The notes under the pieces were generated by a model. That model worked only from the letters and a program-made list of their open reading frames with translations, was not told where the DNA came from and made no database searches. Shown here one piece after another: positions 5,984 through 7,310 of a DNA stretch of 7,310 nt. Made by a program: the position numbers and the translations under genes. Position 1 is the first letter of the stretch. Every line of letters starts with the position of its first letter. Where the stretch lies: the NCBI GenBank assembly GCA_009705435.1, contig WLTJ01000079.1, forward strand, positions 1 through 7,310, in the 5' to 3' direction. The stretch is from Actinomycetota bacterium (GTDB lineage Bacteria > Actinomycetota > Acidimicrobiia > Acidimicrobiales > Ilumatobacteraceae).

Positions 5984-7308
5984 CAGGATGGACCTGAGAA
6001 CTGATTCTCGTTACTACGAGCAGCGCGAGTCGTGTCATTATCTTCACCTTCGTAACGCGCGATTTCATTACGACCAACGACATGCCAGTGCACTTCGTCG
6101 GGACCATCAGCCAAACGCAGCGTGCGCTGACTGGCGTACATGCGAGCCAACGGCGTCCACTGTGACACACCAGTTGCTCCGAATACCTGAATTGCTTCAT
6201 CGATGATTGCGCAGACTCGAATCGGCACCATGGCCTTGACAGCACTCACCCATACGCGGGCTTCGGCGTTACCCATGGTGTCCATGGCCTTTGCGGCACG
6301 CAACACCATCAATCGACAGGCTTCAAGTTCAATACGCGCTTTCGCAATGACCTCGGTGTTCTTTCCAAGTCGAGCGATCGGCTTACCGAAAGCCTCGCGA
6401 CTGAGTCCACGACGAATCATCAGTTCCAGGGCTCGCTCACCAGCACCGATCGAACGCATGCAGTGGTGAATTCGACCAGGTCCGAGACGCACCTGAGAAA
6501 TCTCAAAGCCCCGTCCCTCACCCAACAACATGTTGTCCGCTGGCACTCGCACATTGGTAAAACGCAGATGCATGTGGCCGTGCGGCGCGTCATCTTCACC
6601 AAAGACTTCCATCGGGCCAAGAATTTCAACTCCAGGCGTATCCGTTGGAACGAGAATCTGTGAATGGCGACGATGGGGGCCAGCATCTGGACTCGTCATC
6701 AGCATGCAGATCATGATCTTGCAACGCGGGTCACCAGCACCAGAGATGTAGTACTTCTCGCCATTGATCAACCACTCGTCGCCATCACGGACAGCGCGGC
6801 ACTCAAGATTCTTGGCATCAGATGAAGCCACATCGGGCTCAGTCATGGCATAGGCCGAACGAATTTCCCCAGCCAGCAATGGCTCAAGCCAACGCTTCTT
6901 TTGTGCAGGTGTCCCCACGCGCTCAAGGACTTCCATATTGCCAGTGTCTGGAGCACTGCAGTTCATTGCCTCAGAGGCAAGCGGACTCTTTCCCAATTCA
7001 ACAGCAATGTAGGCATAGTCAAGATTGGAGAGACCCTCCCCAGTTTCTGCATCAGGCAAGAAGAAGTTCCACAAACCACGAGCTTTGGCTTTGGCTTTCA
7101 GCGCATCAAGCAGTTCTAGTTGGCCAACTCCGTAGCCCCAATGGTCAGCGCGACCCTCTCCCAGTTTGTAGTACTGAGCGGTCACTGGATTGACTTCCTC
7201 AACGATGAAGTTCACGACCGCTTCATAAAGCGGCATGACTTTGGCTGACATCGCCAAGTTCATTGAGTCGTCGGTGTTATTTCCTGAGTGCATTCCGGGC
7301 TTAGGCAT
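5983..7308 (-). CDS. Acyl-CoA dehydrogenase, ACAD10/11 type
   Basis: A 441-residue FAD enzyme that should put a trans-2,3 double bond into an acyl-CoA and pass electrons to an electron-transfer flavoprotein. Family marks: GNMEVLERVGT (123-133), flavin-contacting YAMTEPDVASSD (153-164), INGEKYYISGAGDPR (181-195), VFGEDDAPHGH (235-245), LGPGRIHHCMR (275-285), AFGKPIA (306-312), QVFGATGVS (374-382) and LRLADGPDEVH (397-407). The HHCMR and ADGPDEVH blocks are typical of the ACAD10/11 group. At the position of the catalytic Glu of medium-chain enzymes there is Asp401. The ATG at 7308 is only two bases from the window edge, so its ribosome binding site is unseen. The family homology seems to begin near residue 17-28, so starts at Met6, Met16 or Met20 are alternatives, and extension beyond the window is possible. 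It leads a cluster with the SRPBCC gene and ppa. Substrate unknown. Confidence 0.93.
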   Translation of the reverse strand: MPKPGMHSGNNTDDSMNLAMSAKVMPLYEAVVNFIVEEVNPVTAQYYKLGEGRADHWGYGVGQLELLDALKAKAKARGLWNFFLPDAETGEGLSNLDYAYIAVELGKSPLASEAMNCSAPDTGNMEVLERVGTPAQKKRWLEPLLAGEIRSAYAMTEPDVASSDAKNLECRAVRDGDEWLINGEKYYISGAGDPRCKIMICMLMTSPDAGPHRRHSQILVPTDTPGVEILGPMEVFGEDDAPHGHMHLRFTNVRVPADNMLLGEGRGFEISQVRLGPGRIHHCMRSIGAGERALELMIRRGLSREAFGKPIARLGKNTEVIAKARIELEACRLMVLRAAKAMDTMGNAEARVWVSAVKAMVPIRVCAIIDEAIQVFGATGVSQWTPLARMYASQRTLRLADGPDEVHWHVVGRNEIARYEGEDNDTTRAARSNENQFSGPS

Positions 7309-7310
7309 AG

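Noticed and set aside
6203..7193. Several plus-strand and alternative minus-strand open frames over the acyl-CoA dehydrogenase
   Set aside because: They are shadows of a full-length conserved gene and have no ribosome binding sites or recognisable domains.
1..7310. tRNA, rRNA, CRISPR, insertion sequences, riboswitches
   Set aside because: No cloverleaf, repeat-spacer array, transposase-like protein or long leader was seen; intergenic gaps are all 76 bases or less.

Overview
The window looks like a piece of an actinobacterial chromosome of moderate GC content, densely packed with genes. An aquatic Acidimicrobiia-type organism is a plausible guess, but that is inference. It rests on a pyrophosphatase that aligns position for position with the remembered Mycobacterium tuberculosis enzyme, actinobacterial-style SRPBCC, acyl-CoA dehydrogenase and DUF1003 proteins, and two apparently leaderless genes. 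I see no mobile elements, tRNA, rRNA, CRISPR array or phage genes, and no gene-free stretch longer than 76 bases.

Layout, left to right. A lipoprotein on the minus strand (1-219) runs off the left edge and diverges from a DUF1003 membrane protein (295-816, plus). After 76 bases comes a plus-strand pair: a cytoplasmic-looking SdsA/BDS1-type alkylsulfatase (893-2803) and, 21 bases on, a class-3 aldehyde dehydrogenase (2825-4186). A SnoaL-like protein (4197-4634, minus) converges on the dehydrogenase with a 10-base gap and diverges from a DoxX-like membrane protein (4692-5036, plus). That protein converges, again with a 10-base gap, on a minus-strand cluster read from the right edge: an ACAD10/11-type acyl-CoA dehydrogenase (7308-5983), an SRPBCC protein (5983-5519) and inorganic pyrophosphatase ppa (5529-5047). 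The cluster's joints overlap by 1 and 11 bases.

How the genes may work together (inference). The alkylsulfatase would release a fatty alcohol and sulfate from an alkyl sulfate. An alcohol dehydrogenase, not in the window, would make the aldehyde, and the aldehyde dehydrogenase would make the fatty acid. After activation by an acyl-CoA ligase (also not in the window, and a PPi producer) the chain could be oxidised by an acyl-CoA dehydrogenase. Pyrophosphatase would remove the PPi. The two halves lie on opposite strands, so only the sulfatase-dehydrogenase pair and the dehydrogenase-SRPBCC-ppa cluster are likely transcription units.

Nothing here is clearly a new system. The points most worth a second look are the sulfatase-aldehyde dehydrogenase pair without a secretion signal, ppa overlapping a catabolic-looking gene, the aspartate at the acyl-CoA dehydrogenase catalytic-base position, and two genes with the same -10-like box six bases before the ATG.
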